Origin: CAYRFF01 sp964436125
GTDB lineage: Bacteria; Bacteroidota; Bacteroidia; Chitinophagales; Saprospiraceae
DNA: 64,000 bases
Assembly (NCBI GenBank): GCA_964436125.1
Contig: CAYTBT010000011.1
Coordinates: forward strand, 22,952 to 86,951
Direction of reading: 5' to 3'
The position numbers and the translations under genes were made by a program. The notes under the pieces were generated by a model. The model did not search any database, was not told the origin of the DNA, and worked only from the letters and a program-made list of their open reading frames with translations. Each line of letters begins with the position of its first letter. The first letter of the stretch is position 1. This document shows, in pieces, positions 25,893 to 34,159 of this stretch.

Positions 25893-26559
25893 CAGCTTCC
25901 ATAAGCTCATATACCATTGAATATGACATCTCTGTATAGTGCTTTCCCGCCTTAAGCCTGTCCTGGTGAAGTGTGGGAATATCTTTGTCCTTACAGAGGA
26001 AATTGTACAGAACCTTGCTCACCTTGTAATATCGTTCCGGATCTTCATAAGTTGCAGGCTCAGATACTTCTAGAAATGGGAGGAATTCTGCAAATACATC
26101 CCAGTCATAAAAGAGATAATTCGATGGTTTATGATAGGCGAGATAAATGCTTGCTATCCGCTTATCATGGAAATGACTATTATATGGCCCATCGATAAAA
26201 TGAATTTCAAGGGCCTTAAACAGTTCATCTGAGTGGAATGTAAAGCGATCCAATCTGCTTGCGATATCAAGATCTTCATTGAAGAGGTCTTTAAACATAA
26301 ATTTGGTATATACGGGATCGTAGTGAAAGAAGGCACTCATTATGTCTCTCGGATGTGCATCATTCCGCCTCCATAAGCGTAGCGAAGTTGTATTCTCGGT
26401 AGAATTGAGATACATTCTACTTAATTCATCACTCCCCAGATTCCAATTTTCTTGAAAGTTCTGTATCCCTTCATATATATGTAGGTTATGGTATGCTCTT
26501 TCTGAGGTGAGGTAGTCTTTAAATATTCCTACCGCTTCCTGAATCTTTGTTAATTTCAT
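25870..26559 (-). CDS. Orphan McrB N-terminal-like domain protein
   Basis: A 229-residue protein with no signal or membrane segment. The stretch SLRLWRRNDAHPRDIM, FMFKDLFNEDLDIASRLDRF, SHFHDKRIASIYLAYHKPSNYLFYDWDVFAEFL and ERYYKVSKVLYNFLCKD recalls the N-terminal region found before the AAA+ motor in some McrB-like ATPases of Bacteroidota restriction loci. Here the protein ends after that region, with no Walker motifs and no mcrC nearby. The resemblance is from memory of the family and needs a profile search. Alternatives: a decayed restriction gene, or an independent protein that shares the domain. The 3' end overlaps the lectin-like gene. Confidence 0.6.
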   Translation of the reverse strand: MKLTKIQEAVGIFKDYLTSERAYHNLHIYEGIQNFQENWNLGSDELSRMYLNSTENTTSLRLWRRNDAHPRDIMSAFFHYDPVYTKFMFKDLFNEDLDIASRLDRFTFHSDELFKALEIHFIDGPYNSHFHDKRIASIYLAYHKPSNYLFYDWDVFAEFLPFLEVSEPATYEDPERYYKVSKVLYNFLCKDKDIPTLHQDRLKAGKHYTEMSYSMVYELMEAVNHRPNS

Positions 26560-26829
26560 TGTTTTGTCTTCTATTTTGAGACTCTATAAGCTTCCGCAAA
26601 TGTGGTTCCGGCGCATAATTTATGATGGAATTCTTATATAAAGACTCATGTAGAAATTATAGCATCACACTAGCCTGTTAAACGAGCCACATATATAATA
26701 GTGATGAAGCGTAATAGTCCCTTTCATTGCCTCGCCTAGGAGAGTATATCTTCCGACGATGGTGTGGGAAGAGCATTTGACATAAGTCTCAATAATACAT
26801 ATAAGAACACAAGACAAGCTCAATTGCCA

Positions 26830-27234
26830 TTACCACGGTATCATATAAAGGATAAGTGCAAGAGCAAGAGAATAGTACAGTGCAATTGACCTCACCTTGG
26901 CAATGCCGTTCCGTCGCTTTGCGAGAGAATGCCCGATTGTGACTAGAGCGATAGCTAGAATCATGATAATGCTGTGCTCATAGGTAAAAAATCGTATGAC
27001 GGAATTTTCCCCGGCCAATTTAAAGTTGACTTTTGGTGATATAAAGTATAAAACTATCCCGGTTAAAAGCTGGACGTGGCAGAGGATAAGGCTTATTAAA
27101 GCGAGCAACTTGATGGTTTTATTCCACTTAGTCGATCCGATCCATTGGATAATCGCCGTGATGGCGGTAATCGCGAGGAGAAGGAGTACTAGCCACCTTA
27201 ATCCTGAATGTGCGTGCAACATAATGTTATACAT
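26830..27234 (-). CDS. Four-span membrane protein, cytochrome-b-like
   Basis: A 134-residue integral membrane protein with four hydrophobic helices (~10-30, ~43-65, ~80-103, ~112-132). The start MYNIMLHAHSGLRWLVLLLL and a second His-containing helix (LILCHVQLLTGIVLYFISP), followed by YEHSIIMILAIALVTIGHSLAKRR, match a small family in Bacteroidota often labelled cytochrome B. The histidines in helices could ligate haem, but this is not proven for the family. No operon partner; a 750-bp gap follows upstream. Confidence 0.65.
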   Translation of the reverse strand: MYNIMLHAHSGLRWLVLLLLAITAITAIIQWIGSTKWNKTIKLLALISLILCHVQLLTGIVLYFISPKVNFKLAGENSVIRFFTYEHSIIMILAIALVTIGHSLAKRRNGIAKVRSIALYYSLALALILYMIPW

Positions 27235-27982
27235 AAGCTATATCTTTTCCTCGAAGATAGAGAAAATTACTGATTCTCTTCATTTACCGGTAAAAAAAAT
27301 ATTTGTTTTATGAGAAAGAGTATTTATATGATTTGGTCATCCGACATGCACTTGTTGTTGATCCTGGAGCGAGGCCTCTTTGATTAGTTGTAAACTTAAC
27401 ATCGTTTAATTGAATATTTTTATAAAATAATCACTTCTACCGGAATGTAGTCTTTTTTCTCTCATTCCGCTGAAGAGATTCTATAAGGTAGATTATTATC
27501 CATGGCGAAAATGGATCCTATTTTTCTTTCCTCGATCTTCTGCCGGTGAAGCCTTCTCAGCCATAGTATTGTGGACGAATATATGCATGAAATCAGGCAA
27601 TATCCGGGAATTTATGGGATTTGTCTTTGAATTTTAGGAGAGGTGGAGTTGCGAATTTCTACGGATATGAGGATAGAACCTATGTTTGAGCTTGAGAAGA
27701 AACGGTTTTTAATAGCTGAAGGTGACTAGATTTTAAATTTATGTTAAATTAATTAGTGATTAATGAACAAATATCATAGATTTGTAATTACAGCATATAG
27801 AAAACTCTGTTAAGTACATACACTTAAGTCAATACCAAATAAAAGTTTAGGAGCTGAGCTGTTTACAGCTGAGGGAAATGTTATACGTAACACTTATAAT
27901 ATTTCATTGTAAGAACACGGCAATGGATGGAGGAGTGTAGGTATCGGTTAAATTAAAATTGAAGAAAAATAAGAAGCTAAAC
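27235..27982. other. Long AT-rich divergent gap, 748 bp, with a promoter and structured leader
   Basis: No gene is evident, making this the longest empty stretch of the window. Its right part holds a -7 box (27777-27784) and a leader of nearly 190 bases before the ATG at 27983. That leader contains short hairpins: AGCTGT with ACAGCT around 27860-27875, and TGTTA/TAACA around a TACG loop near 27880-27894. The left ~500 bases contain nothing recognised. Confidence 0.5.
27777..27784 (+). promoter_or_regulatory. Probable -7 promoter box (TAGATTTG)
   Basis: An exact TAnnTTTG with TTAG 20 bases upstream (27753-27756), the same spacing as at 5866-5897. It would give the 507-residue protein at 27983 an unusually long 5' leader of about 190 bases. 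Confidence 0.45.
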
Positions 27983-29506
27983 ATGAGTAGTGATATAGAA
28001 GTTGTTATCTATGAGGTTGTAACAGAAGGACACAGAGCTGAGTTTAATAGAAAATATTCCAATCTTCTCTTAAATAACAGATATAAGGCTACGGATTTAT
28101 GGCCTATAATGAACACAAAGAGGAAGCTGGGATCAGAAGTGAATATATTTGCTGTCCTGGAAAAGGGCTATTTAAATCCGGAATACAATTTTACTCAATT
28201 GAAACAAATAGGTGAGCGTTCCGAAGAAACATGCCGTAAATTTTACAATGAGATATCGAGTAAAATCATGGAGTTTTACGAGCTTCCATTACAAGAAAAG
28301 CTAATAGAGTATAAGCGGCAGATGATAGAAAAGCTGTTTGGTCAATTTGATATTCCGGAAGATGTGATATGGAGTAATTCATATTATGACTTTGTAGCAT
28401 TTGGATTGCGTAATCCTATCTTTTTCTCACTGAGAGATACGCGTATTTACTTGGAATTATTGTGGATATTTTCTGACGTTGATGAACTTTTGCACTATCC
28501 GGAACTAGCTAAAAAGTTTGGGATTACAACTGAACGTGTGCGGCAACTTGGGCATCATTTTTTCAAGCTTATCGGTGAGAAATTTAAAGAAGTAGATCAA
28601 CTTGGTCTTGACCTCTATGAAAATGAGCTGGTCAAAAACAGAGATGTAATCTACTATGACTATGATTCCATTGACAAGAAAGATATAAAAAGTCTTTATC
28701 AATTTAATCCCAATTTTATCACATTTATTCTTTCATATCACCTGGAAGATTATAGCCTTGTAGGTGGATATAAGAATTATTTTCTCGGGATAGAGTACAG
28801 CAATCGCAATACCTGGAATTGTCTTTATCTTGTAAGTAGTCTGATGGTTGAGGTATTTAATTTTGAAGGCTTTGTCAATTCTATTTACACGCGGATAAAT
28901 GCACGGGTAACTGAAGATTATGAGCTCGATATTAAAGAAGCAATGGAAGAATTCTGCTTGACAGAGTCGATGACGGATACGATGAGAGCGCGGATTATTA
29001 AAGTATTGAAGACAATATTGAATATTGAATTATCTCTTCAGATAAGCGAGTCAGGAACAGTGACTATAGAGAGGAATACGATGTGGCTTTTATGGGAATA
29101 TGTATATGCTGCACTCGAGAGTCTTGATAAACCTTCCTACCTGAATGAAATTCAAGATGAACTGAAAGTTTTATATCCACTGAGGAGTTTTAATACGGAT
29201 TCAATCAGGAGTTCAATGATTAATAATGATGCATTTATTCATGTAGGGAGAAAAAGTATGTACGCATTAACTCGATGGGAGGACGAAAAAGAGAGTTTTA
29301 AAGGCGGTACAATACGCGATATCGTAGCTGAATTTCTCGAGAAAGAAGGAGGACCACAACATATTGATGCGATAACAGAATATGTGTTGATTTATCGACC
29401 TGAAACTACAAGAGATAAAATTTATTCCAATCTCTCTCTTGAGTCCCACGATAGGTTTATTGTTCCTGAGCCAGGATATGTTGACTTAGGTAAAGATGCC
29501 CAATAA
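27983..29506 (+). CDS. Multi-domain protein with RNA-polymerase-like DNA-binding modules
   Basis: A 507-residue cytoplasmic protein from the ATG at 27983 (MSSDIEVVIYEVV); an in-frame TTG lies eight codons upstream. Three module types can be suggested. Residues ~15-80 resemble the helix-hairpin-helix of the RNA polymerase alpha C-terminal domain (YNFTQLKQIGERSEETCRKF). Residues ~165-195 contain a sigma region 4-like helix-turn-helix (YPELAKKFGITTERVRQLGHHFF, whose TERVRQ core is that of sigma factors). The C-terminal ~130 residues look like two winged helices of the HARE-HTH/RpoE-delta kind (SYLNEIQDELKVLYPLRSF and GGTIRDIVAEFLEKEGGPQHIDAITEYV). It lacks sigma region 2, so it is not an ordinary sigma factor. 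No neighbours share its strand; an inverted-repeat element follows 34 bp after the stop. The specific function is unknown. Confidence 0.7.
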   Translation: MSSDIEVVIYEVVTEGHRAEFNRKYSNLLLNNRYKATDLWPIMNTKRKLGSEVNIFAVLEKGYLNPEYNFTQLKQIGERSEETCRKFYNEISSKIMEFYELPLQEKLIEYKRQMIEKLFGQFDIPEDVIWSNSYYDFVAFGLRNPIFFSLRDTRIYLELLWIFSDVDELLHYPELAKKFGITTERVRQLGHHFFKLIGEKFKEVDQLGLDLYENELVKNRDVIYYDYDSIDKKDIKSLYQFNPNFITFILSYHLEDYSLVGGYKNYFLGIEYSNRNTWNCLYLVSSLMVEVFNFEGFVNSIYTRINARVTEDYELDIKEAMEEFCLTESMTDTMRARIIKVLKTILNIELSLQISESGTVTIERNTMWLLWEYVYAALESLDKPSYLNEIQDELKVLYPLRSFNTDSIRSSMINNDAFIHVGRKSMYALTRWEDEKESFKGGTIRDIVAEFLEKEGGPQHIDAITEYVLIYRPETTRDKIYSNLSLESHDRFIVPEPGYVDLGKDAQ

Positions 29507-29540
29507 GAAGAGAGAACCGAGCTCTTAATTAAACTTGAGT

Positions 29541-29681
29541 AATACCCATATCACGCATCGCGCCGGAGGCGCATTGATAGAGATGTTTTGCGTGGGCAAG
29601 CATAGAGCAGTTCCGGCTTGCCGGAACTGCTCTATGTCATATTTCTATTGGCTGTTTTGTTTAAAACATGCTATGGATAAT
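29541..29681. repeat. Decayed terminal-inverted-repeat element with 16-bp hairpin (element C)
   Basis: The left end (AATACCCATATCACGCAT) resembles the ends of the elements at 33874 and 51924, and a poorer match to the opposite end occurs at 29667-29681. Inside are GCGCC-GGA-GGCGC (29570-29582) and a perfect 16-bp stem with a CTTG loop at 29601-29636. It fills the gap between the 507-residue protein gene and lpd, which converge, so the hairpin may also end transcription in both directions. Confidence 0.5.
29601..29636. terminator. Perfect 16-bp hairpin, probable bidirectional terminator
   Basis: CATAGAGCAGTTCCGG at 29601-29616 pairs without mismatch with 29621-29636 around the loop CTTG. It is followed on the plus strand by TCATATTT, a weak U-rich tail. 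Position between converging genes supports a terminator role. Confidence 0.6.
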
Positions 29682-29826
29682 ACATAAAAGAAGCCACTGA
29701 AACTTGGATGTATCAGTGGCATTATAATTCATAATTCTCAATGGCGGCTCAATACAAATCCTGCACAACAATTAACCAAGAGTAAATGGAGTGGACTGGA
29801 ACAAGTTCTAGCTCGCCGGTTCTTGA

Positions 29827-31221
29827 TTAGAGATGAATTACCTCACCATAAGCGGCTGCTGAAGCTTCCATTGTAGCCTCGCTCATCGTCGGATGTGGAT
29901 GTACTGATTTTATAATAACATGACCGGTTGTTTCCAGCTTTCTGGCAGCAACAACCTCAGCGATCATTTCAGTAACATTGGCACCGATCATGTGAGCGCC
30001 GAGCCATTCACCATATTTCTTATCGTAAATAACCTTCACGAAACCCTCCGGACTACCGGCTGCCTTTGCTTTCCCACTGGCAGAAAAAGGGAATTTGCCG
30101 ACTTTAATATCATAACCCGCTTTTTTTGCTTCATCTTCGGTATAACCTACTGATGCGATTTCCGGAGAACAATAAGTGCAGCCCGGGAGGTTATTATAGT
30201 CAAGTGGCTTAGGATTTTCACCGGCGATTTTTTCGACGCAGATGATCCCTTCGGCACTAGCGACATGCGCAAGTGCAGGCCCGGGGCTGACATCACCTAT
30301 AGCATAAATGCCATTGACATTGGTATTATAGAATTCATCGACGACGATTTTCCCCTTTTCCGTTTTAATACCGAGTGTTTCAAGGCCAATGTTTTCAATA
30401 TTTGAGCTTACTCCTACAGCGGAAAGGACGACATCACATTTCTTGGTGCTGGTCTTTCCGGTTTTGTTGTTTTTAATTGTCACAGTACAATCTCCGGATT
30501 TAACATCAACTTTTTCAACCGCAGACCCGGCGAGTACTTCAATTCCCTTCTTTTTGAAGATTTTATTCAGTTCCTTGCTGATATCTTTGTCTTCATTGGG
30601 GACAAGTCCTTGTTCATTGTACTCTACAATAGTTACTTCAGTACCTATGGCATTATAAAAATACCCAAATTCTACGCCGATGGCACCCGCACCGACAATT
30701 ACGAGAGACTTAGGTTGTTTTTTTAAGGACATCGCCTCGCGGTAACCGATAACATTTTTACCATCGATATCAATATTGGGAAGTTCCTTGGCCCTAGACC
30801 CCGTAGCAATGATAATGCTCTCAGCTTCATAGGTTTTCTTGCCATCTTCACCTTCAACCTCAACTTTTTTGCCGCGTAAAAGCTTTCCATAACCTTTTAA
30901 GACATCAATTTTATTTTTTTTCATGAGAAATTGAACGCCTTTATTCATGCCGGCAGCTACAGTTCTACTGCGCTTGATCACCTTGTCAAAATCTACCGAA
31001 GAATTATCCACGGTAATACCGTAATCTTCTGCATGGTTCATGTACTCAAATACTTGAGCACTCTTCAAGAGTGCCTTAGTGGGAATACATCCCCAGTTTA
31101 AGCAGATTCCGCCGAGATTCTCTTTTTCAACAATAGCAACTTTTTTACCGAGTTGAGAAGCTCGGATAGCCGCAACGTAACCGCCCGGCCCACTTCCAAT
31201 AATAATAATATCGTATTTCAT
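29827..31221 (-). CDS. lpd: Dihydrolipoyl dehydrogenase
   Basis: A 464-residue flavoprotein, the E3 component shared by 2-oxoacid dehydrogenase complexes, reoxidising dihydrolipoamide with NAD+. The start is placed at 31221 (MKYDIIIIGSGPGGYVAAIRA); the ORF runs 30 codons further with no supporting pattern. Visible: the FAD loop GSGPGG, the redox disulfide GGICLNWGCIPTKALL (two Cys, four residues apart), the NAD loop VIVGAGAIGVEFG, the second FAD block YAIGDVSPGPALAHVASAEG and the C-terminal active-site HPHPTMSEATMEA. The WG-repeat lipoprotein gene lies 58 bp upstream on the same strand. Confidence 0.97.
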   Translation of the reverse strand: MKYDIIIIGSGPGGYVAAIRASQLGKKVAIVEKENLGGICLNWGCIPTKALLKSAQVFEYMNHAEDYGITVDNSSVDFDKVIKRSRTVAAGMNKGVQFLMKKNKIDVLKGYGKLLRGKKVEVEGEDGKKTYEAESIIIATGSRAKELPNIDIDGKNVIGYREAMSLKKQPKSLVIVGAGAIGVEFGYFYNAIGTEVTIVEYNEQGLVPNEDKDISKELNKIFKKKGIEVLAGSAVEKVDVKSGDCTVTIKNNKTGKTSTKKCDVVLSAVGVSSNIENIGLETLGIKTEKGKIVVDEFYNTNVNGIYAIGDVSPGPALAHVASAEGIICVEKIAGENPKPLDYNNLPGCTYCSPEIASVGYTEDEAKKAGYDIKVGKFPFSASGKAKAAGSPEGFVKVIYDKKYGEWLGAHMIGANVTEMIAEVVAARKLETTGHVIIKSVHPHPTMSEATMEASAAAYGEVIHL

Positions 31222-31279
31222 GTTTCTTTGATTTACTTTGAGAGCGTAAATATAATGAGATTGACCAAAGGATAAAATA

Positions 31280-32446
31280 TTATCGTCCTTTGAATGGAAT
31301 ATATGACGCACTTAGGTCGCGATATGTTCTATGAGCAGGTGGAATTTTTATGTTCTGAAACTTATCGATGATTGCCATGCCTTCATAATACATAACTCTT
31401 GCATAAGCCTCGTGAAACGGCCATGCAAGTCCATATTGTGGCTTGGATAATTCAATGCCATTAACATTTACATAAGCCCATAATTCTCCTTTCCTGAATG
31501 GCGCAATACCTTGGTTAAAATTATACAGTTGATCGTATTTAGGCGGTGTAATCTTATGAAAAGCAGTGTCCATAATGCCCCATTTTCTCTGAGCATAATA
31601 GATAAATCGATGATAACCGGCGTAGCGTAAATCGCGTATATCCTGTAAAGTTTTTACCTGTTTATAATTCCGATACACCTTAACGCCTCCTTCATTTATG
31701 CCGATAATCCACTTACTAGAGTCATGCCTTAATTTGCGATATTGAATCGGTATGATAGTTGCCCCGTCGATGTCTACCACACCATAAAACATATCTTTTC
31801 TTACCCTGAAATGTGTTGAATCAATCACCGTAATACGATCGTAGCTCAATTGCCTGTATGGTTTCCCCTTATGACTATAGATTGTTTCAGCTTGTGATTG
31901 GCTTGCAATAATATATCCATAATCTGCCGGCAATAGGTCTTTAGCTTTGATGACAGATGAAACGTTTCCCATCGTATCGAGGATGATAAAGGAATCTATG
32001 CCTATTTTAGCTGTCGCAAATCCCGCTCTAAAATCGTGCGTATAGAGGAAGTTTACATCGGAGAGGAGATCATTCTGCTTATTGATAAAATTATAGCTGC
32101 CATCGGGTAGCTGAACGCGAGCATAACCATTGTAAAAATTCCATGCTGAACGATAACTCGGTTTTATAAACACCTGCAGACTCGTATCTATAAATCCCCA
32201 CTGCCCGCGAACATTAATCGCAGCAGCTCCATCGTGAAATGGCCTGATTTCATCAAGCCTTGGCTCATATACTACCTCATTTTGCAAGTTAAGTAATCCC
32301 CATTTGTGAGTTGGGCTGATATAATCTTGCAGATATTGCAATCCTTCTTCCTGTATCTTCGTTTCTTCATCAGTACAAGAACTTATCCCGATGATGAAAA
32401 GCGCAAAAAATACAAGCGGTAAAGCCTTGATTATTGATATATGCAT
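31280..32446 (-). CDS. WG-repeat lipoprotein
   Basis: A 388-residue protein with a lipoprotein signal (MHISIIKALPLVFFALFIIG, then SSC lipobox at about residue 24). The mature part is built from WG beta-repeats: HKWGLLNLQNEVV, GQWGFIDTSLQVFIKPSY, MFYGVVDIDGATIIPIQYRK, RKWGIMDTAFHKITPPKY and ELWAYVNVNGIELSKPQY. Such repeats are thought to form a propeller-like scaffold on the cell surface or in the periplasm; a specific role is unknown. Its 5' end overlaps the start of the divergent gene at 32391 by 56 bp, so the promoter of each must lie within the other's coding sequence. Confidence 0.85.
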   Translation of the reverse strand: MHISIIKALPLVFFALFIIGISSCTDEETKIQEEGLQYLQDYISPTHKWGLLNLQNEVVYEPRLDEIRPFHDGAAAINVRGQWGFIDTSLQVFIKPSYRSAWNFYNGYARVQLPDGSYNFINKQNDLLSDVNFLYTHDFRAGFATAKIGIDSFIILDTMGNVSSVIKAKDLLPADYGYIIASQSQAETIYSHKGKPYRQLSYDRITVIDSTHFRVRKDMFYGVVDIDGATIIPIQYRKLRHDSSKWIIGINEGGVKVYRNYKQVKTLQDIRDLRYAGYHRFIYYAQRKWGIMDTAFHKITPPKYDQLYNFNQGIAPFRKGELWAYVNVNGIELSKPQYGLAWPFHEAYARVMYYEGMAIIDKFQNIKIPPAHRTYRDLSASYIPFKGR

Positions 32447-32987
32447 TCTGCTTATTTTAATTATTATGATTATACCTCAATCGCGTGTCCACGCACAGGA
32501 TATCAACTGGAATACGTTTTATCCGGCTGACTCGAGCTTTGTCGTCTCCTTTCCCGAGGGAGAAATTACACACCAGATAGATACTGTATCGACGGCGATA
32601 GGCCCCCTATATTATCACAAAGTTATGAATAAAAGTTCTATAAGCAGTAATCAAATCTACACAGTTGTTTCATGGACAAGTTATCCGGAAGCGACAATTC
32701 ATTCCGACAGTACAGCGCTTTTTGATGACTTCTGGAAAGCGACGATGAACCAGTCAAAGGAATCTGTTGATGGTACGATTCTGTTCAGCTCTGAAAGGAA
32801 AGTTCAAGCATGGCCTGCTTATACCTGGAAGATAAGCTATGATGAAAATCAACGGATTGATAATCTAGGTATATTGAAAGAAAATACCTTTTTTCTACTA
32901 CAATTCTCTGCTCCTAGTGCGATAGAGTACACAGAAATAAAGGTTGATTACTTTGATTCATTTCATTTTATGCCTGATAACCGATAA
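32391..32987 (+). CDS. Exported protein of unknown function
   Basis: A 198-residue protein with a typical signal peptide: a positively charged start (MMKSAKNTSGKA), a hydrophobic core (ICILLILIIMII) and a likely cleavage after RVHA at about residue 36. The mature part begins QDINWNTFYPADSSFVVSFPEGEI and continues as an alternating beta-strand pattern; the FVVSFPEG block recalls a group of small Bacteroidota periplasmic proteins in which a hydrophobic strand is followed by a PG turn. Starts downstream of 32391 (TTG at 32427) would shorten the charged region, so the ATG pair at 32391/32394 is preferred. It overlaps the divergent WG gene by 56 bp. Confidence 0.65.
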   Translation: MMKSAKNTSGKALIIDICILLILIIMIIPQSRVHAQDINWNTFYPADSSFVVSFPEGEITHQIDTVSTAIGPLYYHKVMNKSSISSNQIYTVVSWTSYPEATIHSDSTALFDDFWKATMNQSKESVDGTILFSSERKVQAWPAYTWKISYDENQRIDNLGILKENTFFLLQFSAPSAIEYTEIKVDYFDSFHFMPDNR

Positions 32988-33052
32988 TGACTTAAGATGG
33001 TGAATGATCTGGTATTAATGCTCCACGGGAAGCCAGATAATAGATTTTTGCT

Positions 33053-33060
33053 TACCTTGC
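33053..33060 (+). promoter_or_regulatory. Possible -7 box for coaD (TACCTTGC)
   Basis: TACCTTGC lies 45 bases before the coaD ATG and is identical to the site at 24725. It is a one-base variant of TAnnTTTG. No -33 box is evident. Confidence 0.35.
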
Positions 33061-33105
33061 AATCTCAAGAAAAATATGCTATTAAACTGACCAAATAAGA
33101 ATGAA

Positions 33106-33582
33106 ATGGACAAAATCGCAGTCTTTCCCGGATCATTTGATCCTATTACCTTAGGACATGTAGAAATTGTCAAACGGGCTTTACCGCTATTTGATAAAAT
33201 TATTGTCGCTCTCGGAGTAAATGCCCAGAAAAAGACACTGTTTTCTCTCGAGCAGCGCCTGCGGTGGCTAGAAAAGGTCTTTCAGGATGAAAATCAAGTA
33301 GAAGTTCAACATTTCACCGGTCTTACTGTTAATTTCTGCAGAGAAGTAAATGCGGGCTTTCTTTTAAGGGGGATAAGGAATGCAGCGGATTTCAATTATG
33401 AAAAAACTATCTCTCAGTTGAACAATATAATCGGTGATAATATTGAAACCGTATTCCTTATCTCACATCCCAAGTACTCGTATATAAGCTCTACAATTGT
33501 GAGGGAAATTATCAGAGGCGAGGGAGATGCAAGTAAACTTCTGCCTGAAGGTGTTCAGCCCTATAATGGAGAGATTGCATAG
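33106..33582 (+). CDS. coaD: Phosphopantetheine adenylyltransferase
   Basis: A 158-residue nucleotidyltransferase making dephospho-CoA from 4'-phosphopantetheine and ATP, the fourth step of CoA synthesis. The N-terminal FPGSFDPITLGHVEIVKRA holds the conserved GH pair (His18) that binds ATP phosphates. Further support: VALGVNAQKKTLFSLEQRL, RGIRNAADFNYEK and the C-terminal YISSTIVREI. Length is normal. Single gene; the following 577 bp hold inverted-repeat element A. Confidence 0.97.
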   Translation: MDKIAVFPGSFDPITLGHVEIVKRALPLFDKIIVALGVNAQKKTLFSLEQRLRWLEKVFQDENQVEVQHFTGLTVNFCREVNAGFLLRGIRNAADFNYEKTISQLNNIIGDNIETVFLISHPKYSYISSTIVREIIRGEGDASKLLPEGVQPYNGEIA

Positions 33583-34159
33583 GCATTATATTTAGCCTCA
33601 GCGTGAATACTTCAAGTGGCTGAAAAGGGCAGAGAATGGGATGAATAAGTTTTACCGGTAGGGGAATGTGTGCATAGACAGGATATATTGCAGGAAATAG
33701 CCGGCAATTTGAACGAAAGTGGACAGAAAATGTAATCAAGTGTAGAGATCTGCTTCTGCCTTTTGATTGTGAGAATGGAGAGTGCTGATGAATGGGTATA
33801 AGCGACGAGAAGGATGAAGAGATATAATAAACGGATATAAAAATTAACGAAAATATGCGATGACTATAGTTTTAATACCCAAACCATGCAATAGAAATGC
33901 AAAAGGAAGTGCAAAAGCCACAGAAGGCAAGGGCTCGCGCAAGAATTTGGCTCGGAATCGTAGTAAGACTACGGTGAGAACCAAATTCGAGCAAGTGCTT
34001 GTATTCACAGGCTTTTGTGCTTATCTTCAATTTCTATTGCATGATTTGGGTAATAGATGATAACACAAGGTATATTGTGGTGATATCGATTATGAACTAT
34101 TGTAGTCAGAATTTATAAACGATCGAATATATTAACTCACGAGAAAATTGATAAACGAT
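33583..34159. other. Intergenic region, 577 bp, containing element A
   Basis: Outside the inverted-repeat element at 33874-34054 nothing is recognised on either strand. The first 290 bases after coaD are purine-rich with no coding sign; the last 105 bases before pruA should hold its promoter, but no good -7 box was found. Confidence 0.4.
33874..34054. repeat. Palindromic element with 22-bp terminal inverted repeats (element A)
   Basis: The ends at 33877-33898 and 34030-34051 are inverted copies matching at 21 of 22 positions, each starting ACCCAAA. AAT lies directly outside both (33874-33876 and 34052-34054), which could be a 3-bp target duplication. Inside, the two arms keep pairing imperfectly (AAGTGCAAAAGCC opposite GGCTTTTGTGCTT, AATTTGG opposite CCAAATT) down to a central CGTAGT-AAG-ACTACG hairpin, so the whole element can fold into one long stem. 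Its right 63 bp match the right end of element B (52187-52249) at 58 positions. It encodes no transposase. Confidence 0.75.

Noticed and set aside
33860..34060. 66-codon reading frame covering element A
   Set aside because: It is the translation of the inverted-repeat element itself, with no start context, codon bias or domain.
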